Of a stretch of DNA of 64,000 nt, positions 22,298 through 38,327 are shown in pieces. The position numbers and the translations under genes are program-made. The notes beneath the pieces are model-generated. The model made no database searches, was not told the DNA's origin, and saw nothing but the letters and a program-made list of their open reading frames with translations. The stretch's first letter is position 1. Each line of letters opens with the position of its first letter. The DNA comes from Rhodamnia argentea (lineage: Eukaryota > Streptophyta > Magnoliopsida > Myrtales > Myrtaceae): assembly GCF_020921035.1 (NCBI RefSeq), contig NC_063156.1:24166283-24230282 (forward strand), read 5' to 3'.

Positions 22298-22562
22298 TGT
22301 TGAAAAGCAAATAAAAAACATAAAAAACACACGATTTAACGAGGTTTGGCAATATGCCTACATCCTTGGTTAAATACTACACCCTCTCTTTTTTTCTTTT
22401 CTTCTTCGTTATTTCAGCAAGTATACACATATTCATAGATATACAACTAGACGGACATCTTCTACAAGTCAAGTCTCTACAAAATAGGAAAGAGAATCCT
22501 CTACAAATCAAGAGGAAAAATCAAATCTCTTATAAATTAGAGAATTATAGCTTACGCCAACA
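22298..22562 (-). repeat. Copia 5' LTR, complete, 265 bp
   Basis: Plus-strand ends TGTTGAAAAG...CCAACA, i.e. TGTTGG...CAACA on the element strand. It matches the partial LTR at 1-160. Confidence 0.9.
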
Positions 22563-23300
22563 CTAATCTCGCCGGCCGAAGAGCGAGGTTAGGTGAGGCC
22601 GAGAGAGGCTCTCGCTTGATGCCTCTTGTGGCCGATGGGGAAAAGAGACAAAAAGAAAAATAAAAAGACAAGAAAGGAAAAGAAAATGATAGAAAAGAAA
22701 TGAAAAGGAAAAAAAAAACATAAAAGTAAAAAAATACTTAGAATTTAGTATTGACCAAAATATCTTTTCTCCGATAGTCGGAATAGTCAAATGCTCGTCG
22801 ACCGGCCAAAATCTATTAAGGCCTTTATTTGAAATTTTCCATTTTATCGTGCATCACACTTACTATGCTCATGGAAAATATAATCCGAGCGTTAAGTCCA
22901 TAACAAAATCAATGATAAGGAGATCATATGTAACAGGCCAAATTTGAGTGTTAAATTTGCGGACTTTCGTATGATTCCTCTAAGTTAAAAAAATCTTTTG
23001 TTTGTAAAATTTTCCTAAATATATCACCTGTATAGATTTTTAAAAAAAATGAATGAACGAATATTTTATATATATATATATATTCATTTCACTAATTTAA
23101 TTCAGGATCATATTAAGAACTAATTAATCACGTAGTTACCCCCCGAATCCCGATCCATTCGGCAGGTCGTTTGAAGTCATCGCGAGAGATCGGAGGGTTC
23201 ATCTTCATCACCCACCGGAGCCACCGCACGATCCACACTCCCAGTCATTCTCGATTCTCTTCCCGCCATTCCTTGTCCCGGTCGAGCAAGAAGAGCAGGT
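22563..23300. other. Intergenic: probable MITE remnant, then promoter/5' leader of the DUF1308 gene
   Basis: 22563-22845 has a GC-rich patch, a long A-rich run and a closing GGCCTTTATTTGAAATTTTCC-like end (quoted in part). This layout resembles half of a MITE like the one at 968-1673, suggesting that the Copia element inserted into such a repeat. 23070-23084 is a TA microsatellite. From about 23130 the sequence becomes GC-richer and is probably 5' UTR. No frame is convincing. Confidence 0.4.
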
Positions 23301-25338
23301 ATGGCGCAGAAGACTAATCCCTTGGAAGACGCGAAGAGGAGGTGCGTCTGCCTCGTCGACGCGATCGAGCGATTGCCTCCTCCCTCGATCACCGATTCCT
23401 GCAAGCGCACGCTCCTCAAGCTGGCCGAGTCCGAGCTCTCTTTCCTCTCTCGACGCGCTTCTTCTTCTTCTTCTTGTTCGGATTCGCCTCTCAGGTCAGT
23501 CTCCCTGTGTCCTTCGTAGGTCATGGTAGTCTTCGCGATTGGACCGTTGGCGCTCTGAATCTGTGTGCAATAGGGCTAAGTCGCCCATGCCCGTGCTTTT
23601 TCGCCGAGGCTTACAATTCGATCGTTGCTATACTTGATCGTTGATTTGCCTGTAGAGTTCAAGTTGTATCTTGTTGAGTGCCTCTACTGAGCGGAGGTCG
23701 AAGAAACAGAATGAACTCTGTTTTTTCTTTGTCGAGTTCCTTTTTAGTGTTTCCCTCGGTTGACTTGTAGAAGTAAAACTTTGTTTTGGTTGAGAAAAAT
23801 CTCGGTATAGTTTTGCAATCTTCTGAGTAATATGTGTGGCAGTGTTAATATTGGACACCTTGAAGCTGTTGTTCACATTCTCCGGCATCTTTCGGTTGCG
23901 GGAGTTTCACGTGTTTGCAAGCCTATCCCTCTGTTGCCTGCAAGCGGGAAGGTGCCAAGAACTGATTCTGGTTCGAAGTTTGCCCATGTTGATATCGTGT
24001 GCACGCTGAAAGGGAACCCGGTTTGGGTTGTTGTATCCGATAGGAACCCAAACTATGTAATCTGGCACAATGGCCATAAAGGCAAGGGATTGAGATTGAG
24101 AATTCAGCAAGTTGTTGCTGCTGCTCAGTTCTCACCGACGCTGAAGCCTTCATCAATTATTCTTTTCTTTTCACGCGGTGTGACCGACTCCATTCTCAAG
24201 AAGATTGTCGATGACTTTTGGGCCGTTAAGTATAAAATGGAAGCTGACTTCCCCCTTTCCATTGTTGCTTTTTTGGAGGAAATGGAAGGTGAGTGGATAA
24301 ATATAGTTGCAAGGTCTTACCAAGAATCAGTTGCACTAGAAATAAAGGTGGATAATTTTGAGAAACCAGCTCGAGATCCGGAATGGGGAGCTGGAGAATC
24401 AATTCTGGGTGCTGCGGAGGCAGAGAATCCAGATGGAAATGTGAACCTTAATTATCCTACTACCTTTGACACTCTAATTTCTGGCTTGAGTCCTCCCATG
24501 AAAGGAAAAGACATGGCTTCTGCTAAAACAAGAGAGGTACTATGTGGAGGTGACCTCATTAATTTTGATACTACAGCTTTAATTGCTCTTGTATCAGACA
24601 TTAGTAATGGTGGTGCGGAGGAACTTTTGAATGTGGCAGAAAGTGAGTTGAGGCAGCAGTTCAAAGGGAACTTGCCTTTTGTGATTGCACAGGTACATCA
24701 ATTTTACTGTGTGAACCCATTGGTTTCTCCTTTGTCTCCTAAGTGTTATGTTCAGCATCAGTAATGTCAGCTTTGACAATTTCCAGGCAAACTCTGAGCT
24801 TCGGAAACCAATCCTTCCAGACCTGGGAGCAATAATTTGGGGAAAGAATGGCATGATATGTGAAAGTGTTCTTTCAGAGTTCAAAGAGTTAGTAGCAATG
24901 TATGGAGGGACCAAGGAGAAGCGAAGAGCAGATCAGATGCTAAAATGGCTTATGTAAGTTGGTACCTTGTTCACTTTCAGGATAAGAGGAGGGTGTTAGC
25001 AAAATCAATCTTCTATATTTTCTAGTCATCATGTTTGCTCTACAGTTACCGAATCATTCTAGTCTTTTACTTATAAACGAAATCTTGATCAAAGGCAATT
25101 CACTGAGCTAACGAGTTCGATTTGCAACAGTGTTGTTTCGGATAACCCTTCAGATCGCATGATCGGCCTTCCGACCACCAGAAAGCTTGCTGAAAAAAAC
25201 AAGGTCATTTTTGGCACTGGAGATTACTGGCATGTGCCAAGCTTAACCGCAAATATGGCTTTTGTTAGAGCAGTTTCTCAGACCGGGATGTCTCTCCATA
25301 CGATCGAGCATAGACCACGTGCTTTGATTGGAAATTAG
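23301..25338 (+). CDS. DUF1308 / UPF0415 family protein (C7orf25-like)
   Basis: Four exons: 23301-23494, 23843-24692, 24787-24953, 25131-25338, all joined in phase at GT-AG sites; predicted 472 residues. Exon 1 encodes an N-terminal helical part (MAQKTNPLEDAKRRC...). Exon 2 has the conserved VNIGHLEAVVHILRHL segment, the RTDSGSKFAHVDIVCTLKGNPVWVVVSDRNPNYV core and RIQQVVAAAQ. The C-terminus has DNPSDRMIGLPTTRK, VIFGTGDYWHVPSLTANMAFVRAV and a final HRPRALIGN. These match the plant relatives of human C7orf25; the C-terminal half is thought to be PIN-like. Molecular function is not established. No membrane segment or signal peptide. The ATG is preceded by a GC-rich leader and is the first in frame. 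Confidence 0.88.
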
Positions 25339-26363
25339 GTACTAATTTTTTTCTGGAAGTGGCTCAACATGTGTTTGTGAGTGGACTTCAAGGTAATATG
25401 TGCAACTTGACTTGTATATAGATTACCTTACCTGCAGAGTGATGTGTTACTTTTCTGTTGAACATATTTTCAACTATTACTTCTGTGTTAAATGCCTTCA
25501 GAAAAACCTGCCTCGACCCCACCCCTGTTAGCCTGATTTAGTTTCCTAAAAGTGTAAGCACACTGCCTACTTAACCATTTGAAGTCCTGGAATTTAAAAC
25601 TTCATTTTGTGGAAGATGGATCTAGCATATTAAGTAAGATATTGTCGCTTCATTGTTTCTAATAGCGTAACACAAAATCTTAGTAGAGTTACAGAATTTA
25701 ATTTGGAAAAAGAAGGTTAGTAAATATTAGATTAATCAATTTTTGACCTACAATTCGATGCTGATGTATTATGAAGATTACCAAAAAATTCTGGGTGGCC
25801 AGTTTACTCAAATTGGGAGAATGTGTCAATGCAAGAAGTGTGGGACTTTCTCTCTCTGTTCCTGTGAGATCGCAATACGTTGGATACATTTCCTATGTAC
25901 CTCATTATTTGAACTATAAAAATACCCAATTTTCAGATTCTTGGATTGTTATGATAGAATTGAGTTTCCTTTGAGGTGAATGCCCAAAATTGATGGCATT
26001 TGTACTTCCCTTTTTCTTTTTAGTGACAAACATATAAATTCTTGTGATTATAATGTCATTCATCTGAGGATTGATTCATGTGCATCTTTTAAAATGGTTG
26101 GAAGGCAGTTCCTGATGAACAGCACGAGAGGAAATTCATAAAAGGAATGTGTATAGGTCATCTGACAAATCATAGTTTCCTACAATCTGTAAATGAATCT
26201 TCTCTGTCTAGAGAATATTGAAATTGAGTCTACAGAAGAAACTGAAAAAAAAAAAGAAGTAACAACAATCTGTAAATGAATCTTCTCTGTCTAGAGAATA
26301 TTGAAATTGAGTCTACAGAAGAAACTGAAAAAAAAAAGAAGTAACTCATGACAATTGAACAAT
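25339..26363. other. Convergent 3' region between DUF1308 and NHL genes
   Basis: AT-rich, no supported frame. The two genes converge here, so it should contain both 3' UTRs. It includes the 83-bp tandem duplication listed separately. Confidence 0.5.
26182..26345. repeat. Two-copy tandem duplication, 83-bp unit
   Basis: Copies 26182-26264 and 26265-26345 are almost identical and end in an A-rich run plus AGAAGTAAC. The array lies just downstream of the NHL stop codon, so it may be inside the NHL 3' UTR. Confidence 0.92.
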
Positions 26364-27110
26364 TTAAAGCTTTATCCCAAACCTACACTTGCTTGCTTTG
26401 ATGCTGACCAAGCTATTGGTACTCAAGCTGTCCACCACCAGGGAACATCGGCCCAAGATTCTAACCTTCCTCAACTTCATTGTGCCTAGTTTGACTGACA
26501 CCGGTGCATCAACTTTTAGATCGAGAGGGATTTGTCCTGTTTGCTGTTGCTGCTGCAGTGCTGTCATTATGGTGCTCCCAGACTCGCTTTGGCCAGTCAA
26601 GGTAATGTCGAGTCTCGTTGTGTTCTGGTGACCTTGGTAGAATCTTGGCAATGATCCTTCACATAGCTTATCATTTGCATACCACACGCTTAATCTGCCA
26701 CCCTTCTCATAATAGATTCCAATCTTTTTGTTTGGATTGGTGGCCGTAATCTTCACATCAAATTGTGCATACAGGGTCAGGTCGAAGTTGAGCCTCAAAG
26801 CACTTATTTGAAGGCGGTCAACAGAATACTGTGGAATTTTGGGTTGGAAGACAAAGTAAATAACTGCGGCAACTATTCCAATGAGGATCAGTATGAGAAG
26901 GAGGAGGCTAATGATCCCGCACAAGATCCTGCAGCAACAGCCTTTTCGTTTCCTTGGCTTTGGGGGAATCATGGGTCTGCCACCTTGCAACATCGAAGCT
27001 CGATGGACTTGGGTTCCTTTTTCTGAAACAGAAGAGCACGGTGGCACTAAAGGTGCCGTGGTGCTTGTTGCAACCGGTACCACCGGATGAATTCTCTGAT
27101 TATCTGCCAT
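26364..27110 (-). CDS. NDR1/HIN1-like (NHL) LEA-2 membrane protein, NHL6-like
   Basis: Single exon, 248 residues from the ATG at 27110. The frame stays open to 27275, but MADNQRIHPV is the family N-terminus and gives the usual length of about 250. Order: Pro/Thr-rich cytosolic tail (1-50), basic patch and cysteine cluster KPRKRKGCCC (51-60), one transmembrane helix (about 63-88), then a LEA-2 domain with QPKIPQYSVDRLQI, NPNKKIGIYYEKG (125-137), LPRFYQGHQNTT and a C-terminal RCSLVVDSLSTNSLVSIKASKC-type segment (quoted in part). NHL proteins are plasma-membrane proteins linked to pathogen and abiotic stress responses; this gene's own role is inferred from the family. The closest family member I recall is Arabidopsis NHL6. 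Confidence 0.9.
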   Translation of the reverse strand: MADNQRIHPVVPVATSTTAPLVPPCSSVSEKGTQVHRASMLQGGRPMIPPKPRKRKGCCCRILCGIISLLLLILILIGIVAAVIYFVFQPKIPQYSVDRLQISALRLNFDLTLYAQFDVKITATNPNKKIGIYYEKGGRLSVWYANDKLCEGSLPRFYQGHQNTTRLDITLTGQSESGSTIMTALQQQQQTGQIPLDLKVDAPVSVKLGTMKLRKVRILGRCSLVVDSLSTNSLVSIKASKCRFGIKL

Positions 27111-27588
27111 TGCTTCTGGAACAGCGAACTTAAGCTGACGATGCATTCTGAAATTCCTGCCAAGTGCATGAGCACCTTTGGTACCTAGACAAGTTTCTTG
27201 ATGAGCTGAGTTGGTTAATTTGTTCTTCAGAGTGGATATAGGATCACAATTCTCCAGGTCCTCCAACTTCCCCACCTACTATCACATAAAAAAACAAGGG
27301 CAAGTTTGCGTGGGGTGGTTCATCTAACAATCGTTTCATTTGGTTGTGTGCACAAACTGAAGTAAGATGTCCCGCTGGAGTTTCTAATCGTCAAAAATTC
27401 TTGCTGTCGACCTACTTTTGGTTTTGGCATTTGGACACTGTCTTGGGATTGTGCCATGTGGCTCTATTCAATTATTTCAAACAACATTTTGTACGATATG
27501 CGTTCGGCACTTCATGGTGAGGATTTCTATTAGATTTTGAATTTGACAAAAAAATTTTGGTTTCTGGAAATGACTGTGTTATTCTTTG
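27111..27588. other. Upstream region of the NHL gene
   Basis: Contains the in-frame extension of the NHL frame up to 27275, which I treat as 5' leader, and promoter sequence. No other frame is supported. Confidence 0.4.
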
Positions 27589-28460
27589 GGCCCAATACCC
27601 AAAAACTTCCGATTTTAACATGTGTGATAACTATATTCAATTTTTTTATCTCATAAAAAATCTCTAATTTTTACTTTTGTATCAATTTTATCTCAAATTT
27701 TTACTTTTGTCATAATTTTTCTGGCCTAGTACAAAAAAATAAATAAAAATCCTCAACTTTAGTATATGTCTTAATTATATTCAAAAGTTTTTTTATTTCA
27801 TAAAGAATCTTGAAGTTTTATTTTTGTCTCAATTCTACCACCGTCGGCCTTCCGCGTATAATCATCATTAATTAATCTTACATTGCATTTTTACGTTGTT
27901 GATGAATTACATCTCAGCAAAGCTAACATGAAAAAACCCTCGAACTTCTTTTCTGTTATTTGCTTCTCCTACATATTGTCGGGAGATACATAGTCACTTA
28001 AGATGGCGCGTTTGGTATTGTCTTCGACATTCAATAGCCCAAAGAATGGTTAGATATGGAGATATTTGGATGAACGAGCTAAAATCTTGTCATCCCCGAA
28101 ACCCATTGTTTCTAAATTTCGAACATTCATTGGTAAGTTTAACGAGAAAATTCGAAACATGTAGGATTAACTAATGCTAATTATGGATGGAAGGTCGACG
28201 GTGGGAGATTGAGATAAAAGTAAAAGTTGAGGGTTTTTTATGAGACAAAAAAAAAATTCGAATATAATTGGAACAAATGCTAAAGTTGAGATTTTTTTGG
28301 GTATTAGACGTGTAGAATCGGGACAAAAGTAAAAGTTGAAGGTTTTTTGTGAGATAAAAAAAAATTTTGGACATAATTGTCTTTTTTTATCGGAAGTCTC
28401 CGAAGAGACAGACATAATTGTCACAAATACTAAAGTTGGAGGTTGTTTGGGTGTTAGACA
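27589..28460. mobile_element. MULE-type inverted-repeat MITE, 872 bp
   Basis: Flanked by a perfect 9-bp duplication TATTCTTTG (27580-27588 and 28461-28469). The left arm (27589 to about 27860) and the right arm (about 28190-28460) are diverged inverted copies built from repeated modules of ACTTTTACTTTTGT and TTTTTTATCTCATAAAAAA type. The ends are imperfect: GGCCCAATACCCAAAAAC against TGTCTAACACCCAAACAAC. A 9-bp TSD points to Mutator-like transposition. No coding capacity. Confidence 0.75.
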
Positions 28461-28469
28461 TATTCTTTG

Positions 28470-30842
28470 AGGATATCTTTTAACATATTCCATTGTCCGC
28501 TAGGTTTTATATATTGACTGAAGCGAGTCTCATGGACATAAGCGGACTCTATTAATCTTCTTATGATATGATATCTTTCACTAATAGCTAATGATTTAGT
28601 TCGTATTTCTTTCCTAAGTTATATTTGATTGTCCAAGAATCTGAAGATCTTCTTATAATTTTTCATACGAGGAATCTTAATTGATTGGCAATCACCCGAA
28701 AATAATTTCTTTTCTCGGAAGCTTGATTTGTGAATTCAAGGATTTAATTGTATAGGCGGACAAATCCTCTCAAATCTCTGTCAACGGCTATCTGGTCTTT
28801 GTTTATCAATCTTCCAATGGCTAGTTTAGAATTGATTCTCGAGCTAATTCTATTTAACGGGAAGCTTGGATGTTGAGGAGTTTATAAGGAGCACAAGGTA
28901 CTGTAGAGCAATAGAGATCAAAAGTTCATCATTCATATTTGGAGATAGCTGCACATATTCTAAATTATCTTATTCGAGCTTATCACTAAGATCTTTTGAG
29001 AGGGGTTGTGCAAAGTTCAAAAGTGTATAAATCAAGAAAGGTTTGGGTAGTTAGTAAAAGCCGAGACACTACAAGCTATTGTGCATTGCTCTCTAAATTC
29101 TCTTACCCGCATCTGTTTACATCCCGATAGAAGCATTGCATTATTCTGTCCTTTATAGTCGCTCCTATCAAACTTGGAGTTTTTATGAAGTTTGATTATA
29201 ATCGCCTATTCAACTTTCTGGGTGATAGTGTTAGTAAATAACAATTCATGATGCCAATTTGCCCAAAAAAGCTGCAAGATGATATCAGTGTGGGTTTTGG
29301 ATGCGTTTAGTTCGACTTTTGTGAAAAACTTTTGAGAAAATGCAAATACTTTTAACCTAAAATCACTCGACATATCAGATGTTTAGTTCGACTTTTGTGA
29401 AAAACTTTTGAGAAAATGCAAATACTTTTAACCTAAAATCACTCGACATATCAGATGTTAACGAGGGCCCATGGAAGTTGACTGAAGCTGTTAATAAGCA
29501 ACGGCAGGGATTTTATCTCGACACGTCAGATGTTGTCAAGGGTCCATGGAAGTTAACTGGAACAATTGTACAAATCCTTTCAAAGTTGGTAAGTGTCGAA
29601 ACTCTCTTAGGAAAAAATATATATTTATGGTACCTGATTTTTCAGGTTATTTATTAATAACTTGCTGACATTTTTTTGAAATTACCAACTGTTTTTTACA
29701 GTTTTCAAATTACCAATTTTTCTTATTCTTATCACCTTTTATTTGTGTTCTTTACAAGTGCAATGAATTTATTAAGTCTAAAATAAATTAACCAATCTTT
29801 ATTCGAATAAGTTAGTAATTTTTTTCTAATTAGGTTGCATTTAAGTTATTTATCAGCTTTTATTTTTTCTTTTCATTTATCAGCTTTGCTATCGTTTGTT
29901 AATTTTTTAGTCCGTCTTTCTCACAAACACCTTCAATTTATCAAAATTACCAAACTTTCTTCTTTATTTATCAAATTTCCTTTCTTTATGTTTCGATATA
30001 ACTTTGGATTTACTCTCTCAATTGAGTAGCTTACTAAAAATTATTTGGATTTAAAAAAAAAATTGCCAACTTTTCCATTGATCTACCAACCTTTATTTCC
30101 GTTACTTACCATTTACCAACCATTAAAAATTACCAACTTTCTCTTTTCAGTTACAACTAATTCTGGGTTACCAAAAAAGAGCAGTTAAATTTAAGGCGAC
30201 AGAAGATAAAATATCACTCTAATTTAAATTGGTAATTTCATATAAGAGTTCGTAAATTCAAAAATTATGCAAATAAAAATTGATAAATTAAGTACTAAAA
30301 TTGATGATTGATGGCAAGTTCATAAAAATATTGATATTCACCCCCAAATTGCCTCTAGCAAAGTCACCGCCATTATATTACCAACAGTTTTTCAACACCT
30401 AAGAACAACAATTGAAACCTATCCCTGTGAAAACATCGGTATTTTTTGGACACAGAACAATAAAATTATACTGTTTATGATTGCCAAAGTCTAAGATAAG
30501 CGGTTAATTTTTCCTTTCCAACGGGTGAATCAACATGGTTTTTGGTAAATCATTATTTGAAAGGATGAGCACCACTGGCCTCAGATTTTTGGAGTGTCAA
30601 TCTGCTTAGCTGTTCGATTACTAAAGTTCTTTTTTTGGTAAGTAACTCGATTACAAAAGTTCATCTCAGCAAATACTACATTTCTCCCATTCATGAGAGA
30701 TCGAGATTGATCGAGAAGAAACAAAAATAATGGTTTGGGCCCCCAAAGTCCCTCGCTTTCTCCTGGTGAAATAGGCTTCCAAAACATTCAATTCTAAGCC
30801 TCATGCCCGGCAACTATTCCGGCGTCTACATAAGCGAGCGAT
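28470..30842. other. AT-rich intergenic region
   Basis: No supported gene. The stretch 29640-30330 is built from short variants of ACCAA(C/T)TTT and AAATTACCAA, some inverted, suggesting old MITE debris. It includes the 76-bp tandem duplication at 29305. Confidence 0.5.
29305..29456. repeat. Two-copy tandem duplication, 76-bp unit
   Basis: Copies 29305-29380 and 29381-29456 are identical by eye, beginning GTTTAGTTCGACTTTTGTG and ending ATATCAGAT. A recent local duplication. Confidence 0.93.
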
Positions 30843-35294
<4,452 letters not shown>

Positions 35295-35433
35295 GGTGGC
35301 TGAAAAGCGGGAGCTGTGCGCGAGGGTCGGGTGGGGGACACAAGAAGGCAAGCCAAAAAGGAAGGAAGATGATGGTTCAACGTAGCTTCTTCCTAACGTT
35401 GAATTTCGTTTCTACAGTGTCATTGGTGTTAGG

Positions 35434-35436
<3 letters not shown>

Positions 35437-35469
<33 letters not shown>
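35437..35469. repeat. (GA)n microsatellite upstream of ADH-like copy A
   Basis: About 16 GA dinucleotides, roughly 150 bp upstream of the ATG. The second ADH copy lacks it. Confidence 0.95.
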
Positions 35470-35472
<3 letters not shown>

Positions 35473-36176
35473 TTGGTGAGTGAGGGGGATTGATTCATCT
35501 GCTTCTTCTCTTGAATTTTTTGTGACTTATTAAGAAGGAAGCCACTTGGCCTACCAAACAGAGCTATCTGGCATCTGCCCGGTCGTGGGTTTTGTATTCT
35601 GTAATACAAGATTGTTCTGGGCAAGAAGTGTCTGATTATACTTCCATTAATCCTCGCTTGTTCAAAAATTTCACTCGTCTTGTATAGTGACTTATCTTTT
35701 CTGGCCACCGTCTTCTGAATTATAGAAAAGCTCTTCGAATTATTGCTCCCCTTTGTTCATTTGCCATTTCAATTTTTTTTCCTTCTTTGGAAGTATAAGA
35801 CTGAACAATGCACTGCTCCTCTTTGTTCATTTGCCAATTCTTTTTTCACAATCCCAGCAACGGCATTCATGTATTACGCCTTCAACCAAAAGACGATCTT
35901 TTGACGCTGAAGAGAGAGAATTTGGCTTGACAGCTTAAAAATACACAACCCAGAGAGTCTGACACACAAATGTTCATCTCGCGGATTCACCTTTAGATGG
36001 CAAGAGATGGCCGGATTTTTCTAAATGTTTAGACATACTAATTGCTACATCTATGTGAAATGTAACAGCTAATCTCCATCAATCCAAAATCACAATTAAT
36101 TGGTATACCTAACTGTTTGACTTCTCCTAACAGAACTCACTCCCTGAGTCATAGCCGTCTTCAGTTTCAGTGAGTG
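35470..36176. other. Promoter side of ADH copy A and 3' flank of the methyltransferase gene
   Basis: 35490-35690 is homologous to 42090-42275, upstream of the broken ADH copy, so the duplicated segment includes promoter sequence. 35740-36170 shows no gene. Confidence 0.55.
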
Positions 36177-38327
36177 TCATTTTTTCACCAGGACATACAT
36201 CGCTACTCGCCGGCTGCGATAATCTGGATGGAACTGTGCCTCATCTACACGCCCCACAACGAAATATTTCATCACAGCATCCAAGAAGTATTCGAGGATA
36301 CTATCTGCCAAGTAGAAGATGAATCAATATATATATACACACATGCCCAACGCACCGCGCGTGCACAAACGGAAAGCATACCATTGCGAAGTTCTCCAGC
36401 CAAAATGATCGTTGTTTGAATTCCAGAAAGTTGCAGCAATGTCTCCATCAGATCCTCAACTGCTCCCTCACTGTAAATCACATCGGATCCCAAGACTGAC
36501 AAAGCAAGCACAAGTCACATAGAAGTTTCTAACCTCCAGTTCTTAAGGACGAACAGGAAGCATTTTAAGAATATCACCAACCAAGAAAAGAGAAACATAG
36601 AACATATGTGCGGTTTCTTTCCCAATCGCACAATTTTGCAACAGAATTGTTGCCATTTGATCAAGAGATAGTGTTTCCTGTCCAAAAAGGAGATGTAGAT
36701 CATAGTTCTGCCAAAGAACCATTCTTCTTTCAAAGACGGGTCAAATTACAATTGGAAGCAGCTAATCCAATGAAGAAAGCCGCGCAGGCATTACTTAATT
36801 CTCGTAGCTGAAGGACTCCCTCTGTGTAAATGCTGGAACTGAACGCCCGGAAATGAAAACAATGATATGATGGAAAGGCATAAGACTTAATTAGGGAAAA
36901 TCCTTGAATCATGAAAGTAAGTTTCTCCACTAATGAGAAAACCAGCAAATGCATCAAAGACAGGTAAGCTCGAACAAGACCAACCCAGGCAGAGGCACAC
37001 AGGTGCAAAGCATTAAAGGTAGGAGGAAAAGCTCCATACAAGATAAACCAGTAATTAATAATTTAATATGTCTCTCATACAAGAATTGAGCGCATAGAGA
37101 AGGACAAAAGATTTATCAATTGAGGGAGATGAGACATAGCACCATTACCATAGTCAGGTAACGGCTCTATCAAGTCTCTGTCAGGATCATCTCCCCAAGT
37201 CAGTTCTTTCACGACCGCAGATCCCCGCATTTCCTCATGTTTCAAATTTGTTTCGACGTTCTTCCTGAGAAGCCTTAGTCTAACTGGTAGATCAGTAAGA
37301 ATCACTTGAGCACCCAAAAGAGCCGAAATACAGCTGAAACCAGAAGCAAAGCACCCTCAAGTAAGGCAACCACTCAGCCTAGACATAAAAATGCAAGAAT
37401 AGAACTAGATAGGTTAGCATATCCAACTCATCGTGAACTTGTAATATTCTCCAAGAGTTTGTCAAACAAGGAGCTAACCTTGTCGTAAATCATAATTTTT
37501 GCAATGAGCATGAATTAGGAATTCATGTTTCATTTGATGTATCACAGGACTCAAAGATTAAGATGTTTATACCCAACTAATCCACATCCAGATCCCAACT
37601 CCACAACCTTCTTGCCCTGAAGAAGAAGCATCCCGGAATCCACAGCATGTTCCAAGAACTTCCCCAACACAATTCCGCTATCCCACATCACTGATCCAGT
37701 TACTCCAGGAGTACTCTATGACCACATCAAAATAAAACATTTGAGAAGCAGAAAAAAAAAAAGAGAAAAGCGCCGTTGATTCTCATTCATACCACGAAGA
37801 TTAATCAACAAAGTTTCTGCTCTCACACGTCATATTGTTTCGACGCACAAATAAATCACTTTACCTCTTTGTTCATCATAGAAATCCAAAAGGCATGCAA
37901 TTTCTACATTTTACGCATCCCAATTTCAATTCTAATAACAGTTGTATCATCCAATCGGGCGATCAAAGAAAAGTTTCGCTTCCACAAAACCCCACCGAGA
38001 ACTACTGCAACTCGCGAAACTAAGAAATGGAGTCCGCACCAGAGAAGAAGGAGATTGGAGGATGGAGAGAGAGCGACCGCAAGCCTCGATGGCGAGGGCC
38101 AGAGACGACTGTGAGACGAAGGCGTTGGGCTGGGCGAGAGTCGGCTGCTGAAGTCCCCACAGCAGCATCGTCTCCGCCGCCGCCGCCTCTCCTTCCTCGT
38201 CGCAACCTCCACCGCCGCCCAACAACCTCACCTTCCCTCCGTATGAACCCAGCCCCACCACCATTTCGCCGTCGTCGTCGTCTTCTCCTTCGAGCACCTC
38301 CATAAGAGCGGCGCTCGCAGCCGCCAT
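36177..38327 (-). CDS. METTL21-family SAM-dependent protein methyltransferase
   Basis: Five exons, minus strand: 38040-38327, 37573-37715, 37149-37333, 36382-36495, 36177-36304; all GT-AG and in phase, 285 residues. The N-terminus is acidic and glycine-rich. MWDSGIVLGKFLEH precedes motif I ELGSGCGLVG (135-144), then LTDLP (157-160), and SDVIY (209-213), which carries the DxxY motif that marks METTL21-type lysine methyltransferases. The C-terminus has EYFLDAVMKYFVVGRVDE and ends YVLVKK. Such enzymes (family 16 methyltransferases) modify lysines on chaperones or translation factors; this one's substrate is unknown. It lies between the two ADH copies on the same strand. Exon 1 has an alternative, longer open reading to 37947, but ending it at CTG|GTGCGG restores family homology. 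Confidence 0.85.

Larger units (their letters stand above)
1..22562 (-). mobile_element. Degenerate Ty1/Copia LTR retrotransposon, host of three nested insertions
   Basis: Minus-strand Copia element. Visible parts in element order are: 5' LTR (22298-22562), a primer-binding site for initiator Met tRNA, gag with a CCHC knuckle remnant, protease, GAG-pre-integrase and integrase, reverse transcriptase, RNase H, polypurine tract, and a partial 3' LTR (1-160, cut by the window edge). Subtracting the three inserted elements and their duplicated target sites leaves about 5.2 kb, a normal Copia size. That supports one original element. The order integrase before reverse transcriptase is diagnostic of Copia. 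The coding region has many stops and frameshifts, so it cannot be autonomous. The short LTR would suit an Ale-like lineage, but I cannot place it. The TSD cannot be checked because the left end lies outside the window. Confidence 0.92.

Noticed and set aside
27111..27275. 55-residue N-terminal extension of the NHL frame
   Set aside because: The family N-terminus begins at MADNQRIHP, and the extension has no similarity and gives an unusual length.
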